Source of the DNA: JAYFQF01 sp034927285
GTDB taxonomy: Bacteria; Bacillota; Peptococcia; DRI-13; UBA5745
Assembly: GCA_034927285.1 (NCBI GenBank)
Contig: JAYFQF010000009.1
Location: 1-64,000 of the forward strand
Direction of reading: 5' to 3'
DNA: 64,000 bases
Shown here: positions 47,307 through 55,797 of the stretch, piece after piece
Layout: the number at the start of each line of letters is the position of its first letter
Numbering within the stretch: the first letter of the stretch is position 1
Position numbers and translations under genes: made by a program
The notes under the pieces: generated by a model
The model's database searches: none
What the model saw: the letters and a program-made list of their open reading frames with translations, nothing else
What the model was told of the DNA's origin: nothing

Positions 47307-47328
47307 ATGGTTAGCTTAAGCTAACCAT
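47307..47328 (-). promoter_or_regulatory. Perfect 22-bp palindrome, operator-like
   Basis: ATGGTTAGCTT and its exact reverse complement AAGCTAACCAT form a perfect palindrome spanning the predicted transcription start. The halves GGTTAG/CTAACC are those of DtxR/IdeR-type iron operators, but separated by six bases rather than one. A repressor bound here would block the promoter. Confidence 0.7.
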
Positions 47329-47329
47329 A

Positions 47330-47357
47330 AGTATACTAAAATAAGGTGTTTTGTCAA
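47330..47357 (-). promoter_or_regulatory. Promoter of the Cys-rich/ABC operon
   Basis: On the minus strand: perfect -35 TTGACA (47352-47357), 16-bp spacer, -10 TATACT (47330-47335). The palindrome lies immediately downstream. Confidence 0.75.
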
Positions 47358-47485
47358 GGAAAATTCAGCTATACTGTAGATAGCCGGATCATAGCCGGCG
47401 GCTATCTTTCTTAACGCGAAACGCTGATCGCGCTTTGCGTGAGGACGGCAAACGAAAGCGGAAGTTCCCCGGAAAGGATGAGGGC

Positions 47486-48874
47486 ATGAAAACGAAAACC
47501 AGTTATGTCTGCAGTAATTGCGGTTATGAAAGCCCCAAGTGGCTGGGGCGCTGCAGCCAGTGCGGCGAATGGGACACCATGGAGGAAAAGACGGTGGCGC
47601 CGCCGGCTAAGGCGGCAGCGGTACACCAGCGCCGCCGGCCCTTTCTGGATTTAGAACAGGACAGACCCCGGCTGGTGAGCGGGATTGACGCCCAGGCGGT
47701 AAACCGGCTGGACCTGGGAATGGAGGAACTGAACCGGGTATTGGGCGGCGGCCTGGTGCCGGGCACTTTGGTGCTTTTGGCAGGCGATCCGGGCATCGGC
47801 AAATCCACCCTGCTTTTACAGGCGGCGGCCAAGGCTACGGAACACCTGGAGAAGGTCTGGTATATCACCGGTGAGGAATCGGCACAGCAGGTGAAGCTGC
47901 GGGCCCAGCGCATGGTGGAGGAGACCGGGGACCTTTGGCTTTGGGCCCAGACGGATATGGACAAGATCGTCAGCCAGATCGAAGGAGAGCAGCCTTCCCT
48001 GGTGATTATCGACTCCATTCAGACGATGTTTTTAGCGGAATTGGAAAGCGTGCCCGGCAGCCTGGTACAGCTCCGGGAATGCGCTTCCCGGCTGGGGGCC
48101 GTGGCTAAGACCATGCATATTCCGGTGATTATGGTGGGCCATGTGACCAAGGAGGGGGCCATCGCCGGCCCCAGGGTTTTGGAGCATATGGTGGATACGG
48201 TGCTGCAGTTTGAAGGGGAACGGCATTATCCCTACCGGATTTTACGCTCGCTGAAAAACCGTTTCGGTTCCACCTTTGAGATCGGTGTGTTTGAGATGAG
48301 CGACCGGGGCCTGATGGAGGTGCCTAATCCTTCCCTGGCTTTTCTGGCGGAACGGCCCCTGGCGGCGCCCGGTTCCGCCGTGGCTGCCTGCATGGAGGGC
48401 AGCAGGCCCCTTCTGACGGAGATCCAGGGCCTGGTCTGCGCTTCCAGCCTGGCCCAGCCCCGGCGGGTGGTAACCGGCGCCGATTATAACCGGGTAAACA
48501 TGATCCTGGCGGTGCTGGAAAAACGGGCCGGACTCAAACTGGCCAATCAGGATACGTATGTGAACATCACCGGCGGCGTCCGTCTCCAGGAGCCCGCCAT
48601 GGATCTGGCCATTGCCGCGGCCATTGCCTCCAGCCTGAAAAACCGTCCCTTGCAGGAAAAAATGGCGGTCATGGGCGAGATCGGCCTGGCCGGCGAGGTG
48701 CGGCCGGTGAGCTTTCCGGAAAAACGGGCCCAGGAGGCGGAAAAGCTGGGCCTGACCAAGCTTTTGGCCCCCAGAGGCACCAAGGCGAAGGTAAAGGGCA
48801 GCAAAATCCAGATCCTGGAGGCCGCCACTTTAATCGAACTTCTGGATCTGGCTTTGGCCCCCGCTCAAAAATAA
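47486..48874 (+). CDS. radA: DNA repair protein RadA (Sms)
   Basis: 462 residues from the ATG at 47486. RadA is a RecA-like branch-migration helicase for recombination intermediates. Zinc finger CSNCGYESPKWLGRCSQCGEW at the N-terminus, Walker A GDPGIGKSTLL near residue 95, the RadA signature LKNRFGSTFEIGVFEM near 255 and a C-terminal Lon-like domain (ITGGVRLQEPAMDLAIAAAIASS). In most Firmicutes disA follows radA; here it is absent. Confidence 0.97.
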   Translation: MKTKTSYVCSNCGYESPKWLGRCSQCGEWDTMEEKTVAPPAKAAAVHQRRRPFLDLEQDRPRLVSGIDAQAVNRLDLGMEELNRVLGGGLVPGTLVLLAGDPGIGKSTLLLQAAAKATEHLEKVWYITGEESAQQVKLRAQRMVEETGDLWLWAQTDMDKIVSQIEGEQPSLVIIDSIQTMFLAELESVPGSLVQLRECASRLGAVAKTMHIPVIMVGHVTKEGAIAGPRVLEHMVDTVLQFEGERHYPYRILRSLKNRFGSTFEIGVFEMSDRGLMEVPNPSLAFLAERPLAAPGSAVAACMEGSRPLLTEIQGLVCASSLAQPRRVVTGADYNRVNMILAVLEKRAGLKLANQDTYVNITGGVRLQEPAMDLAIAAAIASSLKNRPLQEKMAVMGEIGLAGEVRPVSFPEKRAQEAEKLGLTKLLAPRGTKAKVKGSKIQILEAATLIELLDLALAPAQK

Positions 48875-49210
48875 CAGTGGGGCGGCTGCCCCGGTCCAAT
48901 GGGCTTAAGAGGGTGCGGCAGGAGGAAAACGCGCCGCCGCACCGCCGGACAAAATGGGCGCAGCTTAAGACGGCAAAATAAAGGGGAGACATCATAAAAG
49001 GAAAATAAAATAAAAGAGCATAATCGTCTGTTGGGCACAGACCTTATGCTCTCACAAGAGTCGTAGAATGCTTGCCATATTCTTTGAGCTTTTGAAAAGG
49101 GCTTCGTGAAGCGTGCGTTTTATGCAAAACCGCCAGGAGACGACCCGCGGTTTGCCGCCGGTTTTGGACCGCCGCCGGTTCCCGCGCCGGGACCGCCAAA
49201 AGCCGCCGCT
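48875..49210. other. Intergenic region between radA and the convergent small gene
   Basis: Nothing coding is recognised. The only clear feature is the terminator hairpin at 49002-49052. An AT-rich stretch (AAAATAAAATAAAAG) precedes it. Confidence 0.6.
49002..49052 (-). terminator. Terminator of the MazG-like gene
   Basis: AGAGCATAA and TTATGCTCT (49015-49023, 49044-49052) with an inner GTCTGT/ACAGAC stem. On the minus strand it is followed by TTTATTTTATTTT. Confidence 0.8.
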
Positions 49211-49606
49211 TCAGGCCAGGCTGAATTTCCCCAAGGTTTCCAGGGCTTCCGTCTCGTTTTGCAATACGTCCTGCAGGGAAATATCGAACACATTGCAAAG
49301 GGCGGTCAGGTAAAACAGGTTCCGGCCGATTTCCCGCATGAGAGCGTCCCGGCAGTTGTCGCAGAGTTGGCCTTCCACATGGGAGGACAAAAGCTCACGC
49401 AGGTCGTCCAGGCTGGCGTCCTGGGGCAGTTGGGGCTTGGAAGCGTGAACCTCTATACAGCCGCAGGAGGTGACCGCTTTAACGACAGCCCGGTTTACCC
49501 TGGCGCTGGTATCCTGACACTTGCCCATCAGATCTAAAATACTCTGGTTACGCAAAAGGAAACGGGATACGGCGCTTTGAAAATCGGAGCATTGGATTTC
49601 ATTCAT
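49211..49606 (-). CDS. Conserved Firmicute protein, MazG-like helical fold
   Basis: 131 residues from the ATG at 49606, six bases after GAGGTG. I know close relatives in the same radA-carD neighbourhood of many Clostridia (sometimes labelled DUF1573, of which I am unsure), with no established function. Features: SRFLLRNQSILDLMGK, NRAVVKAVTSCGCIEV, a CDNCRD motif and REIGRNLFYLTALCNVFDISLQDVL, which resembles the MazG helix (E..D.LFYL..L....I.L...L) but lacks its metal-binding Asp. Four Cys may bind metal. Divergent from carD, with its own promoter. Confidence 0.6.
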   Translation of the reverse strand: MNEIQCSDFQSAVSRFLLRNQSILDLMGKCQDTSARVNRAVVKAVTSCGCIEVHASKPQLPQDASLDDLRELLSSHVEGQLCDNCRDALMREIGRNLFYLTALCNVFDISLQDVLQNETEALETLGKFSLA

Positions 49607-49660
49607 GGTGTACACCTCGTCTAGGTTTAGTCTACTGCCGTTGAGATATAATCTAATACT

Positions 49661-49689
49661 ATTATAGAAAGCGGTACTTGGACTGTCAA
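49661..49689 (-). promoter_or_regulatory. Promoter of the MazG-like gene
   Basis: On the minus strand: TTGACA (49684-49689), 17-bp spacer, TATAAT (49661-49666). Both boxes are perfect. Confidence 0.9.
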
Positions 49690-49727
49690 TGAAAACAAAA
49701 TAGCCAAAAAATATTTTGCTTAGCATA

Positions 49728-49756
49728 TTGACGAACAGCCGATCAATCTATATAAT
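49728..49756 (+). promoter_or_regulatory. carD promoter
   Basis: TTGACG (49728-49733), 17-bp spacer, TATAAT (49751-49756). Confidence 0.85.
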
Positions 49757-49823
49757 AATCCTTTACACTTTTCATACCTTCTGCTAAAATAGTAATTAGA
49801 GTAACACAATTGGAGGTGGAAAC

Positions 49824-50303
49824 GTGTTTTTGGTTGGCGACAAGATTGTCTATCCTATGCATGGCGCCGGCGTTATTGAAGCCATCGAAAGGCGAAACAT
49901 TTTAGGCAAAAGCCGCGAATACTACGTATTGCGCATGCCCATCGGCGAAATGCGGGTGTTGGTCCCCGTGGGGGCGGTACCGGAAGCCGGCCTCCGTCCC
50001 ATTGTAAGCAAGGAAGTCGTGGCGGAAGTATTCAGCCTGCTGTCGGAGGAACCCAGCGAGGAACAGGAGAACTGGAACCGCAGATACAGAACCAATATGG
50101 AAAAGATGAAAAGCGGCGATATTTTTGATCTGGCGGAAGTGGTGCGGAACATGACGCGGCGGGATCAGCTGCGGGGGCTTTCCACCACCGAAAAGAAATT
50201 GCTGGACAATGCCCGGCAGCTTTTGGTCAGCGAGTTGGTTTTGGTGGAGGACCTGGATCCGGAAAGCGTAATCCATAAGGTCAGCGATTGTTTATCGGCT
50301 TAG
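49824..50303 (+). CDS. carD: CarD-family RNA polymerase-binding regulator
   Basis: 159 residues from a GTG after GGAGGTGG. CarD/CdnL proteins bind the RNA polymerase beta subunit through the N-terminal Tudor-like domain (FLVGDKIVYPMHGAGVIEAIERR) and stabilise open promoter complexes through the helical C-terminal domain (residues 70-155). It opens the conserved carD-PIN/TRAM-ispD-ispF-cysS order, though a terminator separates it from the PIN gene. Confidence 0.92.
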   Translation: MFLVGDKIVYPMHGAGVIEAIERRNILGKSREYYVLRMPIGEMRVLVPVGAVPEAGLRPIVSKEVVAEVFSLLSEEPSEEQENWNRRYRTNMEKMKSGDIFDLAEVVRNMTRRDQLRGLSTTEKKLLDNARQLLVSELVLVEDLDPESVIHKVSDCLSA

Positions 50304-50338
50304 GGCCTGCAGCCTGTAAATGCTGCAGGCCTTTTTTT
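50304..50338 (+). terminator. carD terminator
   Basis: GGCCTGCAG and CTGCAGGCC form a 9-bp stem, followed by seven T. Confidence 0.92.
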
Positions 50339-50401
50339 GCCGGGAAAGTCTTAAAAAAACATTAAAATTGGCGGATTCACCCAATAATCATCCGCCATGC
50401 C

Positions 50402-50430
50402 TTGCTATTCCGCCGGAGGAACATTATAAT
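50402..50430 (+). promoter_or_regulatory. Promoter of the PIN/TRAM-isp-cysS operon
   Basis: TTGCTA (50402-50407), 17-bp spacer, TATAAT (50425-50430). Confidence 0.75.
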
Positions 50431-50478
50431 TAGTACATTAAGCATATTTTGGATGTGCGGCGGAAAGGAGGTGTGACC

Positions 50479-51693
50479 GTGAGAGAAAAATTGACGAAAA
50501 CCAAGAAGATTATCGTAGGCTTTATCGCGGTATTTTTTGGTTCTTTGGGATGCGGCTTGGGCTTGCTTTTGGTGTTTTCGGACTACTATCAGATAAATTT
50601 GAAGCCGGAAAGCATCTGGCCCACCTTACTTTTAATCGGCGGCGTCACCATCGTGTTTTTGGTGATGGGTGCCCTTTTGGGACCCTACATCATCAGGGCT
50701 ACGGAAAGATTGATCCGTTTCGGAGAAAATCGCCTTTCCAGGATACCCACAGCGGATCTGATGGGCGGCGTCTTTGGATTAATTATCGGACTTATCATTG
50801 CTTCATTGATCGGGCCGTCCTTGTCCAACATCCCTTTTATCGGGCGTTATCTGCCGCTGCTGACCAGCGTTCTGCTGGGTTACCTGGGCCTTTCCCTGGG
50901 CATAAAGAAGCGGGAAGAAATGTTCAATTTCAACCTGGGACGTTTTCGGAGCGCCCTGTCGGCGGGCAAGGAGAAGAAGAAGGAAGCCAAAACCGGAGAA
51001 AGCCAGGCGACGGAAGGCGGACCCGCCCCGGCGGAAAAGCCGGCGGACGTATATTCCAGCGTGATCTGCCCGCCGAAGATCCTGGATACCAGCGTCATTA
51101 TCGACGGCCGGGTTTCGGATATCTACCGCACCGGTTTTCTGGACGGCGTGATCGTAATCCCCAAGTTTGTGCTGACGGAGCTTCAGCATATCGCCGACTC
51201 CTCCGATACGCTGAAGCGTAACCGGGGCCGCCGGGGTCTGGATATCTTAAATTCCATGCGCAAGGATATGCAGGGGATCATCCAGGTGCCGGACACGGAC
51301 TTCCCGGAAGTACAGGAGGTGGACGCCAAGCTGGTGCGTTTGGCCCAGCAGACCGGCGGCGACATCCTGACCAACGACTATAATCTAAACAAAGTGGCGG
51401 AGCTGCAGGGAGTCAGAGTATTGAACATCAACGATCTGATCAATGCCCTGAAGCCGGTTTTTCTGCCGGGTGAAGAAATGGTGGTTCAGGTCATTAAGGA
51501 AGGCAAGGAGCAGCGGCAGGGCATCGGTTATCTGGACGACGGCACCATGATTGTCGTGGATACCGGCCGGAAGTATATCAACCGGAAAATCTACACCGTG
51601 GTGACCAGCGTTTTGCAGACCTCCGCCGGAAGAATGATTTTTGTAAAACCAAAGTACAGCGACAACCGGGTGTTTGTGGAGGAAGAAGATTGA
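50479..51693 (+). CDS. Membrane PIN/TRAM domain protein (YacL family)
   Basis: 404 residues from the GTG at 50479 after AAAGGAGGTG. Four N-terminal transmembrane helices (about 10-145), then a PIN-type RNase domain (about 195-320: [41 protein letters not shown] with the acidic residues of the active site) and a C-terminal TRAM RNA-binding domain (about 340-400). Homologue of B. subtilis YacL; probable membrane-bound RNase, substrate unknown. Its stop overlaps the ispD start by one base. Confidence 0.93.
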   Translation: MREKLTKTKKIIVGFIAVFFGSLGCGLGLLLVFSDYYQINLKPESIWPTLLLIGGVTIVFLVMGALLGPYIIRATERLIRFGENRLSRIPTADLMGGVFGLIIGLIIASLIGPSLSNIPFIGRYLPLLTSVLLGYLGLSLGIKKREEMFNFNLGRFRSALSAGKEKKKEAKTGESQATEGGPAPAEKPADVYSSVICPPKILDTSVIIDGRVSDIYRTGFLDGVIVIPKFVLTELQHIADSSDTLKRNRGRRGLDILNSMRKDMQGIIQVPDTDFPEVQEVDAKLVRLAQQTGGDILTNDYNLNKVAELQGVRVLNINDLINALKPVFLPGEEMVVQVIKEGKEQRQGIGYLDDGTMIVVDTGRKYINRKIYTVVTSVLQTSAGRMIFVKPKYSDNRVFVEEED

Positions 51694-52478
51694 TGAAAGC
51701 CGCGGTGATCGTGGCCTGCGGCGGCCAGGGCCGGCGCCTTGGCGGGACTGTGCAGAAGCAGTATCTGTCTTTGGCCGGAAAAACGGTGCTGGAGCATACT
51801 CTGGACGTATTTGAAGCCCACCCCCTGGTAGGACCCATCGTGGTGGTGCTGCCGGCGGCGGGGCGGCCCCAGGCAGTCCTGGAAGCCATCGTTAAAAGGT
51901 ACGCAAAAGTGGCGGAGATCGTTGCCGGCGGAGATCAGCGCCAGGCTTCGGTAAGCCGGGGCCTGGCGGCTTTGCTTGCTTTGGCGGAAACAGAAGCCGG
52001 GGCGGCGGTCTCGCCTTCCGCCTTTGGCTGCGGTCCGGCGGCGGAAGCTGCGGCCGGACTTATTTCCGGCCTGCCCTGGCGGGGGCCGGTGCTGGTGCAG
52101 GACGGCGTCCGCCCCTGCACTCCGGCGGCGGTCATTGACCGGGTGATCCAGGGGACCCTGAAATGGGGGGCCTGCGTACCGGCCATCCGGGTAAGGGACA
52201 CCCTGAAAGAAGCCGATGAGGCCGGCAGGGTGACAAAGACCGTGGACAGAAGAGGCCTTTGGCAGATCCAGACGCCTCAGGGCTTTGATGGGGAGCTGCT
52301 TTGGCAGGCTTACCGTCTGGCCCGGGAGCAGGGTCTTACGGCCACCGACGACGCGGGACTGGTGGAGGCTCTGGGACATCCGGTTCATCTGGTGGAAGGC
52401 TCCCCGGTTAATATGAAACTGACCTATGGGGAAGATCTGCCTCTTTTTGAGGCGTTGCTGGGAGGAAAACAGGCTTGA
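51693..52478 (+). CDS. ispD: 2-C-methyl-D-erythritol 4-phosphate cytidylyltransferase
   Basis: 261 residues, about 30 above normal. Third step of the MEP isoprenoid pathway: forms CDP-methylerythritol. The nucleotide loop is ACGGQGRRLGG with KQYLSLAGKTVL; VLVQDGVRPCTP holds the metal-binding Asp (His of the usual VLVHDGARP is Gln here); RDTLKEAD and TPQGF follow. An Ala/Gly-rich insertion at about residues 95-122 (AETEAGAAVSPSAFG...) interrupts a loop. The ATG overlaps the stop of the preceding gene. Confidence 0.95.
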   Translation: MKAAVIVACGGQGRRLGGTVQKQYLSLAGKTVLEHTLDVFEAHPLVGPIVVVLPAAGRPQAVLEAIVKRYAKVAEIVAGGDQRQASVSRGLAALLALAETEAGAAVSPSAFGCGPAAEAAAGLISGLPWRGPVLVQDGVRPCTPAAVIDRVIQGTLKWGACVPAIRVRDTLKEADEAGRVTKTVDRRGLWQIQTPQGFDGELLWQAYRLAREQGLTATDDAGLVEALGHPVHLVEGSPVNMKLTYGEDLPLFEALLGGKQA

Positions 52479-52954
52479 GGATCGGCTTTGGTTACGACGT
52501 ACATCCACTGACGTCCGGCCGTCCCCTGGTGCTGGGCGGCGTGACGCTGCCCTGGGACCGGGGGCTTATGGGCCATTCCGATGCGGATGTGCTTTTGCAC
52601 GCCCTGATGGACGCGCTTTTGGGAGCGGCTGCCCTGGGCGATATCGGCTGCTGCTTTCCGGACCGGGACCCCCGCTACAAAGATATCTCCAGCCTGAAGC
52701 TTTTGCATCAGGTGGCGGAACTCATCGGGAACGCCGGTTATGAAGTGAATAATGTTGATTGCACCCTGGTGGCGGAAGAGCCGAAGATCCGGCCTTACGT
52801 GCCGGCTATGACCGCCAATATTTCCGCCGTGCTGGGCATAGCCGGGGACAGGATCAGCATCAAGGCCACCACCAATGAAAAAATGGGCTTTGTCGGCCGG
52901 GAGGAAGGCATGGCCTGCTTTGCCGTCTGTACGTTGAAAGGAGAGAGAGCATGA
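52475..52954 (+). CDS. ispF: 2-C-methyl-D-erythritol 2,4-cyclodiphosphate synthase
   Basis: 159 residues from a TTG that overlaps the ispD stop. Forms the cyclic diphosphate of the MEP pathway. Zinc ligands DVH (GYDVHPL) near residue 8 and His in MGHSDADVLLHALMDALLG; GDIGCCFPDRDPRYKDISS and the C-terminal TTNEKMGFVGREEGMACFAVCTL are complete. Length and motifs are standard. Confidence 0.97.
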   Translation: MRIGFGYDVHPLTSGRPLVLGGVTLPWDRGLMGHSDADVLLHALMDALLGAAALGDIGCCFPDRDPRYKDISSLKLLHQVAELIGNAGYEVNNVDCTLVAEEPKIRPYVPAMTANISAVLGIAGDRISIKATTNEKMGFVGREEGMACFAVCTLKGERA

Positions 52955-54540
52955 GCGAGATCAACGTCTATAATACGATGACGGGAACCAAGGAACCATT
53001 GATTACCCGCGAACCGGGCAAAGTGGGCATGTACTGCTGCGGTCCTACCACTTATAATCTGATTCACCTGGGCAACGCCCGGCCGCTGGTGGTGTTCGAT
53101 ACCATCCGCCGCTACCTGACTTATAAAGGCTACCAGGTGACCTTTATCCAGAACTTTACCGATGTGGACGACAAGATCATCAACCGGGCCCGGGAAGAAG
53201 GCCAGGAACCTCAGGCCCTGGCCCGGCACTATATTGAGGAATACTTCAAAGACGCCGACGCGCTGAATGTACAGCGGGCCACGGTCCATCCCAAGGTCAG
53301 CGACCATATGCAGGATATCATCGACTTTGTTAAATCCCTGGAGGACAAGGGGCTGGCCTACCAGCTGGAGGGCGACGTCTATTATTCCGTATCAAAATTC
53401 AAGGATTATGGCAAATTATCCAAGAGAAACCGGGAAGACCTGCTGGACGGCGCCCGGGTGGGAGTAGACAGCCGCAAGCGGGATGCCGCCGACTTTGCTT
53501 TGTGGACAAAGGCAAAACCCGGCGAGCCCTCCTGGGAAAGCCCCTGGGGCAAGGGCCGTCCCGGCTGGCATATCGAATGCTCCGCCATGTCCAATAAATA
53601 TCTGGGAGAAAGCTTCGATATCCACGGCGGCGGCTTTGACCTGATTTTTCCCCACCATGAAAACGAAATCGCTCAAAGCGAGGGCCGTTTTGGCAAGACC
53701 ATGGCCAGGTACTGGGTGCATAACGGCTTTATTACCATCAATCATGAAAAAATGTCCAAGTCCCTGGGCAACTTCTTCCTGCTGAGGGAAATCCTCGAAA
53801 AGTTTTCCGGACAGGTCATCCGGTTTTACCTTTTGTCGGTACATTACCGCAGCCCTCTGGATTTTGACGACGAGAAGCTGTCTGTGGCGGAAAAGGGTCT
53901 GGAGCGGCTGAAAAACGCTGCCCGGCTTTCCCGGGAGGCCCTGGCGGCGGGCCAGGGCGAGGCCGGCGCGGCTAAGGCTGCTGAAGGCGCCGGGGCCGGA
54001 GAAAGCGCCGCCGGCGGGGAAGCCGGGAGCACAAAAGCCACCGGAAACGGGGAAGCTGCCGGCCCCCGGGATACCGCGGAAAAAAACGCGGCGTTTCAGC
54101 GGGAAATAGCCGGGGCTAAGGCCCGGTTTGAGGAAGCCATGGACGACGACTTTAATACGGCCCTGGCCATCGCCGCCCTTTTTGATATGGCCCGCAGCTT
54201 AAACAGCTACGGCGGCGGCGCTCCGGTCCAAAAGGACGCCCTGGCCACGGGTCTGGAGACCTTCCTGAAGCTGGCGGCGGTCCTGGGCCTTTGCCTGGAA
54301 GAGGAAGGGGCCGAGGATCAGCAGCTAAACGGCGCGCTGGCCGCTTTGCTGACCTCCCTGGGCAGTTCCGCAGAAGGCGAAGAAGGCATGGAGGCGCTGA
54401 TGGAAAAGCTGCTGGCTCTGCGGCAGCAAAGCCGCCAGGCCAGGGATTTTGCCAAGGCCGATAAAATCCGGGACGGCTTAAAGGCGCTGGGAATATTAGT
54501 GGAGGACTCGGCTCAGGGTTCCAGATGGCGCAGGGGGTAA
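52951..54540 (+). CDS. cysS: Cysteinyl-tRNA synthetase with insertion
   Basis: 529 residues, about 60 above normal. Charges tRNA-Cys. Class I motifs: TTYNLIHLGNARP (HIGH-type) with zinc ligand C in MYCCGPTTY, the other zinc-site segment GWHIECSAM and HHENEIAQSE, and KMSKSLGN. An Ala/Gly/Glu-rich stretch (about residues 332-383, AGQGEAGAAKAAEGAGAG...) is inserted just before the anticodon-binding helical domain. The start overlaps the ispF stop by four bases. Confidence 0.96.
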   Translation: MSEINVYNTMTGTKEPLITREPGKVGMYCCGPTTYNLIHLGNARPLVVFDTIRRYLTYKGYQVTFIQNFTDVDDKIINRAREEGQEPQALARHYIEEYFKDADALNVQRATVHPKVSDHMQDIIDFVKSLEDKGLAYQLEGDVYYSVSKFKDYGKLSKRNREDLLDGARVGVDSRKRDAADFALWTKAKPGEPSWESPWGKGRPGWHIECSAMSNKYLGESFDIHGGGFDLIFPHHENEIAQSEGRFGKTMARYWVHNGFITINHEKMSKSLGNFFLLREILEKFSGQVIRFYLLSVHYRSPLDFDDEKLSVAEKGLERLKNAARLSREALAAGQGEAGAAKAAEGAGAGESAAGGEAGSTKATGNGEAAGPRDTAEKNAAFQREIAGAKARFEEAMDDDFNTALAIAALFDMARSLNSYGGGAPVQKDALATGLETFLKLAAVLGLCLEEEGAEDQQLNGALAALLTSLGSSAEGEEGMEALMEKLLALRQQSRQARDFAKADKIRDGLKALGILVEDSAQGSRWRRG

Positions 54541-54545
54541 AGACG

Positions 54546-54944
54546 ATGTGGAATTATCCCGATACGCCGCCGGAACGGCAGGCCCCTTTAGCCCTGGCCT
54601 ATGTGGGGGACGCCGTATTTGAGCTTTATATCCGCACCCTTTTGCTGAAAAAAAACAGCAGGGTAGACCGGCTGCATAAAGAAGCGGTGGGCCTGGTGAA
54701 GGCTCAGGCCCAGGCCGGCTACTATAAAAAGCTGGAGGAGCATTTGACCGGCGAGGAACGGGAAATCCTGCACCGGGGCAGAAACGCCAAATCCCGCCAC
54801 CCCAAGAGCGCGGCGGTGCAGGAATACCATATGAGCACAGGCTTTGAATGCCTGCTGGGCTATCTGTTTTTGAAAAATGATGAAGACCGGCTGGTTCAGC
54901 TTCTGGAGCTGGCCCTCCGGGAGGAAGAGGAAAACCATGGATGA
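54546..54944 (+). CDS. mrnC: Mini-ribonuclease 3
   Basis: 132 residues. RNase III catalytic domain without the dsRNA-binding domain; matures 23S rRNA in Firmicutes. Motif LALAYVGDAVFELYIR holds the acidic residues of the active site, and the conserved RGRNAKS and FECLLGYLFLKND follow. I chose the ATG at 54546, eight bases after AGGGGG, over one that starts inside cysS. Overlaps rlmB by eight bases. Confidence 0.92.
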   Translation: MWNYPDTPPERQAPLALAYVGDAVFELYIRTLLLKKNSRVDRLHKEAVGLVKAQAQAGYYKKLEEHLTGEEREILHRGRNAKSRHPKSAAVQEYHMSTGFECLLGYLFLKNDEDRLVQLLELALREEEENHG

Positions 54945-55731
54945 GACCAAAAAAAACCGCGAAACTCCCCCTGTCTCCCCGGCGCCGCCGGAGGATCTGA
55001 TTTATGGCCGGAATCCGGTGCTGGAGGCCCTGCGCAAGGGCCGGCCCATCACCCGGGTCTGGCTGGCCCGGGACAACCAGGACCGGGTGGCGGCGGAAGC
55101 CGCGGCTCTTTGCCATCAGGCCAACATACCGTTCAAATACGTTGACCGGCTTTTTTTGGACCGGCTGTGCCAAAGAGGCATGCATCAGGGCATAGCGGCC
55201 CAGGCGGCGCCTAAGGAATACGGAGAATGGGAATCCATGCTGGAGCTGGCTGCTTCCCAGGGGCAGCAGCCTTTGCTGGTTTTGCTGGACGAGGTGGAGG
55301 ATCCCCGGAATCTGGGAGCGGTGCTGCGTTCAGTGGACGCTTTAGGAGCCCATGGCGTGGTGATCCCCAAGCACCGGGCGGTGCCCCTGACGGCAGGGGT
55401 TTCCCGGGCCTCGGCAGGCGCTTTGGAATATGTGACGGTGGCCCGGGTGACGAACCTGAATCAGACTATCGCCCGGCTGAAAGAGGCGGGCCTGTGGGTC
55501 ATGGGAGCCTCGGCGGCAGCCCGGGATACGATCTACGACGTAGACTGGCGGGTGCCGACGGCCTTGGTGCTGGGCGGTGAGGACAAGGGCCTTTCCCGGT
55601 TGGTGGAGGCCAACTGCGACAGGCTGGTACGGATCCCCATGGCAGGCCATGTGAATTCCCTGAACGTATCCGTTTCCACAGCCATCATCCTGTCGGAGAT
55701 CCAGCGGCAGCGTCTGGATAAGGATAAGTAA
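54937..55731 (+). CDS. rlmB: 23S rRNA 2'-O-methyltransferase, SpoU/TrmH family (RlmB-like)
   Basis: 264 residues. SPOUT-class methyltransferase. N-terminal substrate-binding part (IYGRNPVLEALRKGRPITRVWLAR), then the knotted domain: LLDEVEDPRNLGAVLRSVDALGAHGVV, ALVLGGEDKGLSRLVEANCD and IPMAGHVNSLNVSVSTAIILSEI, the three SpoU motifs. Which 23S guanosine is modified cannot be read here; RlmB is the likely orthologue given the mrnC-cysS neighbourhood. Confidence 0.92.
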   Translation: MDETKKNRETPPVSPAPPEDLIYGRNPVLEALRKGRPITRVWLARDNQDRVAAEAAALCHQANIPFKYVDRLFLDRLCQRGMHQGIAAQAAPKEYGEWESMLELAASQGQQPLLVLLDEVEDPRNLGAVLRSVDALGAHGVVIPKHRAVPLTAGVSRASAGALEYVTVARVTNLNQTIARLKEAGLWVMGASAAARDTIYDVDWRVPTALVLGGEDKGLSRLVEANCDRLVRIPMAGHVNSLNVSVSTAIILSEIQRQRLDKDK

Positions 55732-55797
55732 TCGGAAGAAAACCCGCAGGCCGGAGAATCACCGCCATAGACTGGCGGCAGCTGGAGGAGTTAAATC

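Noticed and set aside
47379..47412. Hairpin before radA (GATAGCCG/CGGCTATC with TTTCTT) as a terminator or attenuator
   Set aside because: Short stem and weak T run; possible, but not strong enough to list.
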